From Bog-473 sp036502025 (GTDB taxonomy: Bacteria > Actinomycetota > Acidimicrobiia > Acidimicrobiales > RAAP-2): DNA of 45,763 nt. The stretch lies in the NCBI GenBank assembly GCA_036502025.1, contig DASXZJ010000041.1, forward strand, positions 1 to 45,763. The letters are read 5' to 3'. The notes below the pieces were generated by a model that saw nothing but the letters and a program-made list of their open reading frames with translations, did not search any database and was not told where the DNA came from. Numbering within the stretch: position 1 is the first letter of the stretch; each line of letters opens with the position of its first letter. Below, one piece after another: positions 1 through 6,892 of this stretch. Position numbers and translations under genes: made by a program.

Positions 1-64
1 CGACGTCCGCCCGCCTCAACCTCTGCGTTGATGAGCTCGCCGCGAGTGATGCGTCAGGCCGGCC

Positions 65-292
65 TTAGGAGCGGAATCGCGCCCCGGGTACGTGGCGCTC
101 GCGTCTCCACATGTCGTAGGCCCTATTCATGTGCTCGGCCCTGAACTTTTCGCGCTGCGGTTCGCTCGGATTCTTGGGAAGGAGCTTCTCATCGACAGCC
201 AACGAGTAGAGCCCGCTTCCGGCGTCGGCAGTGTCTGCGGGGATTCCGGATCCCCGCCAATGACTCGGCTTGGTCAGCGGCTCGGGACGGGG
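65..292 (-). pseudogene. possible gene remnant at left edge
   Basis: On the minus strand a frame stays open for about 75 codons from a stop at 293-295 to a TAA at 65-67. It reads as plausible protein, with segments such as GLYSLAVDEKLLPKN and HMNRAYDMWRRERH, but has no convincing start codon or ribosome site. I do not recognise the family. It may be the 3' part of a decayed gene in an accessory region. The rest of 1-509 shows no supported gene; the plus-strand frames here look like chance. Confidence 0.22.
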
Positions 293-509
293 TCAAGCAC
301 TCCGGGCTCGGAACCACAGCAGAACAAGGCGAAAGGGGCTGTCTGTGATCGTGTGTCGGCCATCCGGTAGACGTTCGATAACGAGCCAGGGGAGGTCACG
401 CGTTGGTGACCGAATCACATTTACCAGTCATCGAAGCCATGGCGGCCCCGCCCGGTTCGCTCGACTTCACAGTCGTTGGTGCTTCTCATGAGATCCGCGG
501 CCGCGTCAC

Positions 510-758
510 ATGGGCAGAACCATGACACTGGCGCGCGAGATCGTGCCGACAGCGGTGAACAGACACGGGATCACTAGGGAGGCCCGCTGGCTGAGCATTC
601 GTGAGATCGCCACCGACCTTGGCGTGTCCAGCTCGACGGCCTACAAGTGGTCGGCCCGGGGAACACCATGGTTCCCACGGTCCATCCGCCTACGCAACGG
701 CGACATCCGCGTCCGGCGGGATTGGTACGAGACGTGGCTTGGCGAACTGGAGCAGTGA
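510..758 (+). CDS. small helix-turn-helix protein, excisionase/AlpA-like
   Basis: An 82-residue protein with one helix-turn-helix at about residues 28-48 (WLSIREIATDLGVSSSTAYK), followed by a basic wing (IRLRNGDIRVRRDWYETWL). This is the layout of the HTH_17/excisionase and AlpA families, where the wing reads a residue pattern like 'R...G.IRV'. Such proteins act as recombination directionality factors or small transcription regulators of integrated elements. ATG at 510 is taken as start; ATG at 522 is an alternative and leaves the HTH intact. No integrase is visible in the window, but the gene lies about 1 kb from a tRNA-Thr fragment, which fits an element edge. The DNA-binding role is family knowledge; the excisionase role is inference. 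Confidence 0.7.
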   Translation: MGRTMTLAREIVPTAVNRHGITREARWLSIREIATDLGVSSSTAYKWSARGTPWFPRSIRLRNGDIRVRRDWYETWLGELEQ

Positions 759-778
759 CAGCCAGGGCGGGCGTTGCT

Positions 779-1216
779 CTACAAGCCGAGATCCACAACA
801 TCGACGCTCACACCCACCGAGTCAGCTGCGGTGGTCACGAGAGGTGATGGGGTGGAAACGGCGATCCTCGCACCCAGGACCACTGCGGCAGCAACTGCCT
901 CGGCGGTAAGAAGGTTGAGCTGGCCCGGCAACGCCGCCATGACCGGGACCAGTCGTCGCATGCTCAAGAGGCCGATTTCGGCGGGCAGCTGGTCCAGGGC
1001 GATATGCACCCGGCGCTGCTCGTCCTCAGAACTTGCCGCTAGAGCACGGGACAGCGCGCCTTGACCTGGTCGAGCCACGACCCGGGCCAGCCGCCAGAAC
1101 CACGAACCGGTGGTGAATACCTCGCCGGCCTCAGCCGCAGTGATCAGTAGAGCTTCTGCCGCACCTTGCTGCTCGGCCAATATGGCGAGCAAAAGGGCGT
1201 CATCGACAACGATCAC
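779..1216 (-). CDS. PIN-domain-like protein, probable toxin of a TA pair
   Basis: A 145-residue protein (GTG start) beginning IVVDDALLLAILAE, the usual first strand of PIN/VapC ribonucleases with its leading acidic residues at D5/D6. The C-terminal part (LLTAEAVAAAVVLGARIAV, then STPSPLVTTAA) matches the PIN pattern 'DA..vA.A..lga.lvT.D..l..aA..lGv', but the second acidic cluster is weak: E stands where D is usual, and ST where an Asp often sits. It follows the smaller gene at 1235-1450 on the same strand after 18 nt, the usual antitoxin-toxin order. Expected role is tRNA/mRNA cleavage when the antitoxin is lost. Because of the substitutions the nuclease may be altered or inactive. Fold assignment is by pattern only. 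Confidence 0.6.
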   Translation of the reverse strand: MIVVDDALLLAILAEQQGAAEALLITAAEAGEVFTTGSWFWRLARVVARPGQGALSRALAASSEDEQRRVHIALDQLPAEIGLLSMRRLVPVMAALPGQLNLLTAEAVAAAVVLGARIAVSTPSPLVTTAADSVGVSVDVVDLGL

Positions 1217-1234
1217 GCCAGAGAATCCGGGCGC

Positions 1235-1450
1235 TCAGCCCTGAGCCAGGTCGGGGTCTCCTGCGACCGCATCCTGTGCGGCCTTCTGGTAGGCGCCGGA
1301 GGCTAGGTCTTCACGGATGGCGGCTCGGATGGCCTCGGGGATGTCGGTGGTCACTTTGCCGATGCGGGCAGGCCGAAGTTCGCCCGCTTCCGACGCTGCA
1401 GCTCGGGCTCGCTCTGCTGCTGCCTGCAGATCCCCGGTGGATATTGCCAT
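1235..1450 (-). CDS. small antitoxin-like protein upstream of PIN protein
   Basis: A 71-residue, Ala/Arg/Glu-rich protein with mainly helical character (DLQAAAERARAAASEAGEL) and a middle segment RIGKVTTDIPEAIRAAIRED. It precedes the PIN-like gene by 18 nt, so the pair is read as antitoxin-toxin. I chose ATG at 1448-1450 rather than the GTG at 1451-1453, because a TAACCT hexamer (plus-strand 1457-1462) lies 6 nt upstream, as in leaderless actinobacterial genes. No named antitoxin family (RHH, AbrB, Phd) is clear from sequence; assignment rests on size and position. Confidence 0.55.
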   Translation of the reverse strand: MAISTGDLQAAAERARAAASEAGELRPARIGKVTTDIPEAIRAAIREDLASGAYQKAAQDAVAGDPDLAQG

Positions 1451-1692
1451 CACTGAAGGTTACTGCTTCCCCCTGAGAACGAGAGCACAGAGCAGTGACA
1501 AGATGGAAGAAGGCAGCCGTGGACTCTCATCTGCGGACTCATCAATTGGTGACGCGGTGCGAGGCACGGGACGCCATGACGTGAGGTGTCGGAAGCCCGT
1601 TTCAATTCAACCCAGATTCAACCTCACAACGCAACGGGTGGCCCTTAGCGGCAACCAATCGCCACCGTCCTCAGTGTGCAACATCGCATCTG

Positions 1693-1742
1693 AGCACCGC
1701 CTATGCAAAAGGTGCTGATCACACCGATCTACGCGATAGATC
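1693..1742. repeat. two adjacent inverted repeats next to tRNA fragment
   Basis: AGCACC (1693-1698) pairs with GGTGCT (1711-1716) across 12 nt, and GATCTA (1726-1731) pairs with TAGATC (1737-1742) across CGCGA. They lie directly beside the truncated tRNA-Thr. They could be recombinase arm/core sites or hairpins left by an integration event. Apart from these repeats, 1454-1750 shows no supported gene. Confidence 0.4.
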
Positions 1743-1750
1743 AACGAGGG

Positions 1751-1790
1751 CATTACAAGTGAAGTGCTCTACCAACTGAGCTACTCGGGC
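1751..1790 (-). pseudogene. 5' half of tRNA-Thr (UGU), truncated
   Basis: Read on the minus strand, the first 40 nt of a tRNA are intact: acceptor GCCCGAG, D-arm GCTCAGTTGGTAGAGC, anticodon stem CTTCA and loop CTTGTAA with anticodon TGT (Thr). After the next two stem bases the match stops; the 3' anticodon stem, T-arm and acceptor 3' strand are absent and replaced by unrelated sequence with inverted repeats. A doubled CTCGGGCA lies at the 5' side. This is likely the scar of integration, excision or deletion at a tRNA gene. A complete tRNA-Thr(UGU) should exist elsewhere in the genome. Confidence 0.65.
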
Positions 1791-1925
1791 ACTCGGGCAC
1801 GGCTCGATACGCTGCGCCGTCGGGCCCAAGACTACGTCCTGCCTGGGCACAGCGTAAGGAGTATGGGGCCTCTACCAGGGAAGAGGCTTGCAGAGAGGGT
1901 CCCGGCACGGCAGGCTGGGCCTTGA

Positions 1926-2462
1926 ATGACCTCCGAACCGCCGATCTCCGACCCGCACTCGTCGGACGGAGGTGACCGGCCAACCGTGCTCTCGCCGGCC
2001 CGGGCCCTCGCTGTCCTGGCCGTCTTCGTGGTGGCGGTGATCGTCCTGGTCAATGTGGGAACACGTCCCTCGGTGAGCGGGGAGACCGCCCCCACCGCCA
2101 CCACCACGACCGTGGCGTCGTCGTCCTCGACGACCACATCGTCGACGGTGCCCCACAGCTCGGTCACCGTGCTGGTGGCCAACGCCACCGAGCAGGCCGC
2201 CTTGGCGGCGCACTACTCGACCATCCTGACGGGTCAGGGCTGGGCCGTGAAGACGCCGACCGACGCCACCACCCACAGCCTGTCGACGTCGGCGGTGTAC
2301 TACGCCGCCGGTCAGAAGGGCCCCGCCACCACCATCGCCACCAGCCTCGGGCTCAAGTCGACCGCCGTGCTCCCCTTGACCACCGCCGTCCCGGTGGCCG
2401 GGGCCACCGGGAACGACGTCGTGGTGGTCATCGGCGCCAACCTGGTCACCCAGGCCGGCTGA
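1926..2462 (+). CDS. membrane-anchored LytR_C-domain protein
   Basis: A 178-residue protein with a short cytoplasmic N-terminus, one membrane segment at about residues 26-45 (ALAVLAVFVVAVIVLVNVG), a Ser/Thr-rich linker at about 55-78, and a C-terminal domain starting VTVLVANATEQAALAAHYS with late strands ending VVVVIGANLV. That domain resembles the LytR C-terminal domain found alone or behind LCP ligases in actinobacteria; it faces outside the membrane and its role is not settled. The gene is 9 nt upstream of otsB and probably co-transcribed. No clear ribosome site precedes the ATG, and the start was chosen because the membrane segment follows soon after it. Confidence 0.7.
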   Translation: MTSEPPISDPHSSDGGDRPTVLSPARALAVLAVFVVAVIVLVNVGTRPSVSGETAPTATTTTVASSSSTTTSSTVPHSSVTVLVANATEQAALAAHYSTILTGQGWAVKTPTDATTHSLSTSAVYYAAGQKGPATTIATSLGLKSTAVLPLTTAVPVAGATGNDVVVVIGANLVTQAG

Positions 2463-2471
2463 CGCCACCGC

Positions 2472-3251
2472 GTGGGTGCCCTGCCGGACATCCTCGTCCC
2501 GCTGACCCGGCAGCCGGCGCGGAGCGCGCTCTGCCTGGATTTCGACGGCACGTTGTCCGGCATCGTCGAGGACCCGGCCCTGGCCCGCCCGCTCCCCGGC
2601 GTGCCCGACCTGCTGGCCCGGCTGGCCGGCCGGATGGGGATGGTGGCGGTGATCTCCGGGCGGCCGGCGTCCTTCCTCCAGCGCGTCCTCGGACCGCCGG
2701 CCGGGGTCCGTCTGTTCGGCCTCTACGGCCTGGAGCGCTCGGGCCCCGACGACACGATCGTCATGGCGCCCGACGCCGCGCCGTGGGCCGACGTCATTGA
2801 CGCCGTGGTGACCCGAGCCAGGGCGACCGCGCCGGCGGGCGTCCACATCGAGCCCAAGGGGTTGACCGTCACCGTGCACTGGCGGGCCGCTCCCGAGCAT
2901 GAATCCTGGGTGGTCGCGTTCGTGGCGGACCAGGTCGACCAGCGGGGTCTGGTGGCCCAGCCGGCGCGTAGCTCAATAGAGCTTCGGCCCCCGTTGGCCG
3001 TCGACAAGGGGACCGTCGTGCGTGCCCTGGCGGAAGGGATGCGGGCCGTGGCCGCCTTCGGCGACGACCTGGGGGACCTGCCGGCCTTCGCCGCCCTGGA
3101 CGCGTTGGCGGCCGGGGGACTGGCGGTGGCCAAGGTGGCCGTGGTGGACGGGGAGAGCCCGCCTGAGGTGGCGGCCCGGGCCGACCTGGTGGTCGACGGG
3201 GCGACGGGTGCGGTGGCCCTCCTCGGCGAGGTGGCTCAGGCGCTCGGGTGA
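2472..3251 (+). CDS. otsB: trehalose-6-phosphate phosphatase
   Basis: A 259-residue HAD-family phosphatase. The first catalytic motif is LDFDGTLSG (nucleophile D23, acid/base D25), a second motif is VISGRP, a conserved Lys lies in LAVDKGTVV, and the Mg-binding motif is FGDDLGDLPAF. These follow the OtsB pattern for hydrolysis of trehalose-6-phosphate to trehalose in the cytosol. GTG at 2472 follows the upstream stop by 9 nt. The 3' end overlaps the 3' end of otsA on the other strand by 16 nt, so synthase and phosphatase genes converge. Because gpgS is also adjacent, this phosphatase might additionally act on glucosyl-3-phosphoglycerate; that is inference only. Confidence 0.88.
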   Translation: MGALPDILVPLTRQPARSALCLDFDGTLSGIVEDPALARPLPGVPDLLARLAGRMGMVAVISGRPASFLQRVLGPPAGVRLFGLYGLERSGPDDTIVMAPDAAPWADVIDAVVTRARATAPAGVHIEPKGLTVTVHWRAAPEHESWVVAFVADQVDQRGLVAQPARSSIELRPPLAVDKGTVVRALAEGMRAVAAFGDDLGDLPAFAALDALAAGGLAVAKVAVVDGESPPEVAARADLVVDGATGAVALLGEVAQALG

Positions 3252-4633
3252 GCGGCGGCCAGCTGGTCGGCGAGCCAGTCGTCGGCCGTGCGGGCCAGCA
3301 CCCGGGACCGGAGGTCGGCGGCGCGCTGACCGCGATCGCCGACGTCGAGTGACAGGGCGTAGTGGAGCGTGTCGGCCGTGCCGGACACGTCGAACGGATT
3401 GACCCCCAGGGCGGCGGCGTCCAGCTCCTCCCACACGCCGGCCGTGCGGGAGAGGACGAGCACGCCCGACACCGTGTTGAGGAGCGGGCCCTCCTTGGCC
3501 ACCAGGTTGAGGCCGTCGCGTACCGGGTTCACCAGCAGCACCTCGGAGATGGACAGGGCCGCCAGGGAGCGGGCCCGGTCGTCTTCCACGTGCAGGACGA
3601 TGGGGGTCCAGTCGGCGGTGCCCAGGGCGTGGTTGATCCGCTCGGCCGTGTGCGCCACCTCGGCCGCGTAGGCGAGATAGTCGGCCAGGCCCTGCCGGGA
3701 GGGGTAGGCCAGGGCCAGGTGCACCACCTCTTCCCGCCATTCGGGGTGGACCACGAGGAGCTCCTCGAAGGCCAGCATCCCCCGCACGATGTTCTTGGTC
3801 GGCTCCATGCGGTCCACCCGCACGACGACGCGCCGTCCGCCGGTCTCCGCCCGCAGGGCGTCGACGGCCCGGCCGTGGTCCGGGCTGGCCGCCTCGGCCA
3901 CCAGACCGTCGTGGTCGGGGGCGAGCGGGGCGACGAAGGTCGGCGGGGCGGCGCCGGTGCCGGCCCGCGCCGCCAGCTCGGGATCGGCGAAGCAGGCGCG
4001 GAAGCCGGCCTCCCACATGCGGGCGTGGAAGCCGCAGGCGCCGAAGCCGCCCAGGCCGGCCAGCAGCTCCCCGGCGACGTCCTCGGGCAGGACGCGCAGC
4101 ATGTTGGGATCGGCGAAGGGGGTGTGGTGGAAGTGGACGGTGTGCAGGTCCGGGCGGGCCTCGGCCAGCATCGAGCCGAGCAGCGAGAAGTGGTAGTCCT
4201 GCACCAGCACGGTGGCGCCCTGGTCGGCCCGCCCGGCTACCACGTCGGCGGCCGCCCGGTTGTAGGTCCGGTAGCCGTCCCAGGCCGTCCGCCAGTGCCG
4301 GTCGAGGCGGGGCCGGCGCGGCAGATCGAAGAGATGGTGATGGCAGTACCAGAGGGTGGTGTTGGCGATCACGTCGTAGGCCTGACGGTAGAGCTCGTCG
4401 TCGAGGACGACGGGGAGGAGGTCCACGCCCTCGGTCACCAGGCGCCCTTCGGCCGCCGCCTGGCGGTCGGCCGCCCCCATCGTCACCGACACCCAGGTGG
4501 TGTCGCCGCCCCGGAGCAGCGGCTGCAGGGCCGAGACCAGCCCGCCCCCGCCGGGCACGGCCACCAGCTCGCCGGCCGCGTCGAAGCGGAAGGAGAGCGG
4601 GCCGCGGTTGGAGACGACGATGGTCCCGCTCAC
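3236..4633 (-). CDS. otsA: trehalose-6-phosphate synthase (GT20)
   Basis: A 465-residue GT20 glycosyltransferase making trehalose-6-phosphate from a nucleotide-glucose and glucose-6-phosphate. Visible family motifs include the N-terminal VVSNRGPLSF and GGGGLVSALQPLL, the sugar-phosphate region VLVQDYHFSLL and HFHHTPF, RVDRMEPTKNI, and the nucleotide-sugar motif VLLVNPVRDGLNLVAKE. The frame runs open upstream, but homology starts at GTG 4631-4633 (VSGTIVVSNRGPL), giving a normal OtsA length. It lies 19 nt after gpgS on the same strand, so gpgS-otsA is a likely operon, and it converges on otsB. The C-terminus is short, without a fused phosphatase domain, consistent with the separate otsB gene. 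Confidence 0.9.
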   Translation of the reverse strand: MSGTIVVSNRGPLSFRFDAAGELVAVPGGGGLVSALQPLLRGGDTTWVSVTMGAADRQAAAEGRLVTEGVDLLPVVLDDELYRQAYDVIANTTLWYCHHHLFDLPRRPRLDRHWRTAWDGYRTYNRAAADVVAGRADQGATVLVQDYHFSLLGSMLAEARPDLHTVHFHHTPFADPNMLRVLPEDVAGELLAGLGGFGACGFHARMWEAGFRACFADPELAARAGTGAAPPTFVAPLAPDHDGLVAEAASPDHGRAVDALRAETGGRRVVVRVDRMEPTKNIVRGMLAFEELLVVHPEWREEVVHLALAYPSRQGLADYLAYAAEVAHTAERINHALGTADWTPIVLHVEDDRARSLAALSISEVLLVNPVRDGLNLVAKEGPLLNTVSGVLVLSRTAGVWEELDAAALGVNPFDVSGTADTLHYALSLDVGDRGQRAADLRSRVLARTADDWLADQLAAAHPSA

Positions 4634-4652
4634 GGGGACGGGTGGACGGCGG

Positions 4653-5462
4653 TCACCGGGCGGCGCGTTCGAGCGCGGCGCGCAGGACGTCGACGGCCTG
4701 GGGTCGCAGCTCGTGCAGGGGCCGGTTGCGGTGGATGCGCTCGCCCAGGTCGACCTGGGCCAGGACGCCCGCGCCGAGATGCGTCGCCACATCGATGAGC
4801 AGGCCGAGCTCGACCCCGTAACCGTCGGCGAACCCGACCTTCTCGAAGACCCAGCGCGGCGCCGCGGTCTCGCCGGCCAGCGGTTGGCGCACTTCGGAGA
4901 GCGCCGGGAAGAGCAGCTCGAGGACCGGGCGGGCCACCAGCTCGGTCACCCGGCCGCCGCCGGTGGGATCGCCGTGCAGGGGCCGGGTGTAGAAGCCCTT
5001 GACCAGCGCGATGTCCTCGTCGAGCAGGAGCGGCCCCAGCATGCCGGTGACGAAGGCGGGGGTCGTGTTGGCCACGTCGGCATCGAGGTAGACGATCACG
5101 TCGCCGACGGCCGCCTCCAGCGCGGCGGCCATGGCCTGGCCCTTGCCCCCGGTGCCGCCGGGACCGCTGACCACCCGGGCCCCGGCGTCGTGGGCCTGCT
5201 CGGCGGTGTCGTCGCGGGAGCCGTCATTCAGCACGATGACCTCGTCGACCAGCCCGTTGCCGCCGCCCCGGGCCAGGAAGGGTTGCACCACGGCCCGGAC
5301 CACCGAGCCCACCGTCGAGCCCTCGTCCCGGGCTGGGATGCAGACCGACACCGTGCGCCCGCCCTTGGCCGCCAGCACCCGGGCCGTGGGGAACTGGTTG
5401 TGGTGATAGGTACGGGGACCTGCGCCTTCCCCTTCGCCCGCCATCCCCAGATCATCGCCCAT
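4653..5462 (-). CDS. gpgS: glucosyl-3-phosphoglycerate synthase (GT81)
   Basis: A 269-residue GT-A fold transferase. Motifs in order: VSVCIPARDEGSTVGSVV (nucleotide-sugar binding), VIVLNDGSRDDTAEQA, GPGGTGGKGQAM, the metal-binding YLDADVANTTP, and LVKGFYTRPL. This order and the GYGVELGLLIDVA segment match actinobacterial GpgS, which joins glucose from NDP-glucose to 3-phosphoglycerate. The product leads to glucosylglycerate (a compatible solute) or to methylglucose lipopolysaccharides in mycobacteria. It is the first gene of a gpgS-otsA unit, divergent from the riboswitch-controlled thrC-like gene. No dedicated GpgP phosphatase is in the window. ATG at 5460-5462 is used; the second Met, six codons on, is an alternative. 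Confidence 0.87.
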   Translation of the reverse strand: MGDDLGMAGEGEGAGPRTYHHNQFPTARVLAAKGGRTVSVCIPARDEGSTVGSVVRAVVQPFLARGGGNGLVDEVIVLNDGSRDDTAEQAHDAGARVVSGPGGTGGKGQAMAAALEAAVGDVIVYLDADVANTTPAFVTGMLGPLLLDEDIALVKGFYTRPLHGDPTGGGRVTELVARPVLELLFPALSEVRQPLAGETAAPRWVFEKVGFADGYGVELGLLIDVATHLGAGVLAQVDLGERIHRNRPLHELRPQAVDVLRAALERAAR

Positions 5463-5507
5463 GGGAGTGTTCTACCCGGTTCGGGCCTGGCCCGGGCCGG
5501 GCAGGCG

Positions 5508-5538
5508 TTGACGAAGCGGGGCGGTCACCGGCTACCAT
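5508..5538 (+). promoter_or_regulatory. promoter of the riboswitch transcript
   Basis: A TTGACG -35-like hexamer at 5508-5513 and a TACCAT -10-like hexamer at 5533-5538, 19 bp apart, sit just before the riboswitch aptamer. The predicted transcript would begin around 5545, at the first aptamer stem. Confidence 0.5.
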
Positions 5539-5543
5539 TGGGG

Positions 5544-5645
5544 CCATCATCCAGAGCGACTGAGGGACGGGCCCGTCGACGTCGCGGCAACCAGTGCCTC
5601 CCCAACCGGGGGGCAACAGGTGCCAATGCCCGACCGATGAGGAGG
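5544..5645 (+). promoter_or_regulatory. SAM-I (S-box) riboswitch
   Basis: The conserved SAM-I core is visible: CAGAGCGACTGAGGGACGGG, then CCC, a kink-turn/pseudoknot region, GCGGCAACC, a variable stem with a gg-rich loop, and GGTGCCAATGCCC. The closing stem P1 forms from TCATC (5547-5551) and GATGA (5636-5640). The aptamer binds S-adenosylmethionine. The 3' strand of P1 overlaps the Shine-Dalgarno AGGAGG (5640-5645) of the next gene, so control is probably at translation: with SAM bound, P1 forms and hides the ribosome site. There is no terminator-like U-run between aptamer and start. Confidence 0.88.
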
Positions 5646-5650
5646 ACCCG

Positions 5651-6892
5651 ATGGTCGATTTTGTCACTGGGCTGCGTTGTCGTGAATGCCAGCGCGCCTT
5701 CCCCGCCGAGGCGCTGCACGTCTGCGACTACTGCTTCGGGCCGCTTGAGGTGGCCTACGACTACGAGCGGATCGCCGCCGCCGTCACCCGCGAGCGCATC
5801 GCCGCCGGGCCACGCTCGATCTGGCGCTACCGCGATCTGCTGCCGGTCGACGACGAGGCACCGGTCGACCTCGGGGCCGGCTTCACCCCGCTGATCCGGG
5901 CCGACCGCCTGGCCGCCGAGCTCGGCCTGGGCGAGCTGTGGATCAAGGACGACACGGCCAACCCGACCGGCTCCTTCAAGGACCGGGTGGTCTCGGTCGC
6001 CCTGACCAAGGCCCGCCAGCTCGGCTTCAAGGTGGCGGCGTGCGCGTCGACGGGGAACCTGGCCAACTCGGTGGCCGCCCACGCCGCCCGGGCCGGGATG
6101 GAGTCCGTCGTGTTGATCCCCCACGACCTCGAAGCGGCGAAGGTGACGATGACCACGATTTACGGGGGCACCGTCATCGCGGTGGAGGGCACCTACGACG
6201 ACGTCAACCGGCTCTGCGCCGAGCTGACCAGCGAGCGCCCCAGCTGGGCCTTCGTCAACGTCAACGTGCGCACGTACTACGCCGAGGGGTCCAAGACCCT
6301 GGCCTTCGAGATCGCCGAGCAGCTGGGCTGGCAGGCGCCCGACCACGTGGTGGTGCCGATCGCCTCGGGCAGCCAGCTGACCAAGGTGGCCAAGGGCTTC
6401 GCCGAGCTGGGCCGGGTCGGCCTGCTGGACGAGGAGCCCCACGTGCGGGTGTCGGGGGCCCAGGCCGAGGGCTGCTCCCCGGTGGCCACCGCGTTCTTGG
6501 ACGGCGCCGACGCCATACGGCCGGTCAAGCCCAAGACGATCGCCAAGTCGCTGGCCATCGGCAACCCGGCCGACGGCTGGTACGCCCTCGAGGCCATCCG
6601 CCAGAGCGGCGGGTCCTGCGCCGCCGTCACCGACGACGAGGTGCTCGAGGGGATCGGGCTGCTGGCCCGCACCGAGGGGATCTTCGCCGAGACGGCCGGT
6701 GGGGTCACCATCGCCACCCTGTGCAAGCTGGTCGCCTCGGGCGCGGTGCGACCCGACGAGCGGGTGGTCGCCCTGGTCACCGGGCACGGCCTCAAGACCG
6801 TGGAGGCCCTGGCCGGGTACACCGGGCCCACCGCGACCATCACGCCGACTCTGGCGGCCTTCGACGCCGCCCTCAGCTTCGAGGAGAACTGA
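5651..6892 (+). CDS. threonine-synthase-family PLP enzyme under SAM control
   Basis: A 413-residue fold-type II PLP enzyme. The N-terminus has a zinc-ribbon-like CRECQ/CDYCF pair (C10, C13, C25, C28), then PTGSFKDRVV with the PLP lysine at K110, the phosphate-loop STGNLANS, and VVPIASGSQLTK. By family it is threonine synthase, converting O-phosphohomoserine to threonine. It sits behind a SAM-I riboswitch, and its stop overlaps the start of a ThiS/MoaD-like sulfur carrier (TGATG). Neither is expected for threonine synthesis. I infer that it may instead use O-phosphohomoserine and carrier-bound sulfur to make homocysteine; plain threonine synthase (thrC) remains the conservative reading. A ribosome site AGGAGG lies 5 nt before the ATG at 5651. 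Confidence 0.85.
   Translation: MVDFVTGLRCRECQRAFPAEALHVCDYCFGPLEVAYDYERIAAAVTRERIAAGPRSIWRYRDLLPVDDEAPVDLGAGFTPLIRADRLAAELGLGELWIKDDTANPTGSFKDRVVSVALTKARQLGFKVAACASTGNLANSVAAHAARAGMESVVLIPHDLEAAKVTMTTIYGGTVIAVEGTYDDVNRLCAELTSERPSWAFVNVNVRTYYAEGSKTLAFEIAEQLGWQAPDHVVVPIASGSQLTKVAKGFAELGRVGLLDEEPHVRVSGAQAEGCSPVATAFLDGADAIRPVKPKTIAKSLAIGNPADGWYALEAIRQSGGSCAAVTDDEVLEGIGLLARTEGIFAETAGGVTIATLCKLVASGAVRPDERVVALVTGHGLKTVEALAGYTGPTATITPTLAAFDAALSFEEN

Noticed and set aside
1872..2900. Long minus-strand frame opposite LytR_C/otsB
   Set aside because: Composition is Gly/Arg/His-rich with no motif; it is the antisense shadow of two well-supported genes in high-GC DNA.
3362..4798. 478-codon plus-strand frame
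   Set aside because: Lies opposite otsA, whose motifs are clear; residue composition is typical of a shadow frame.
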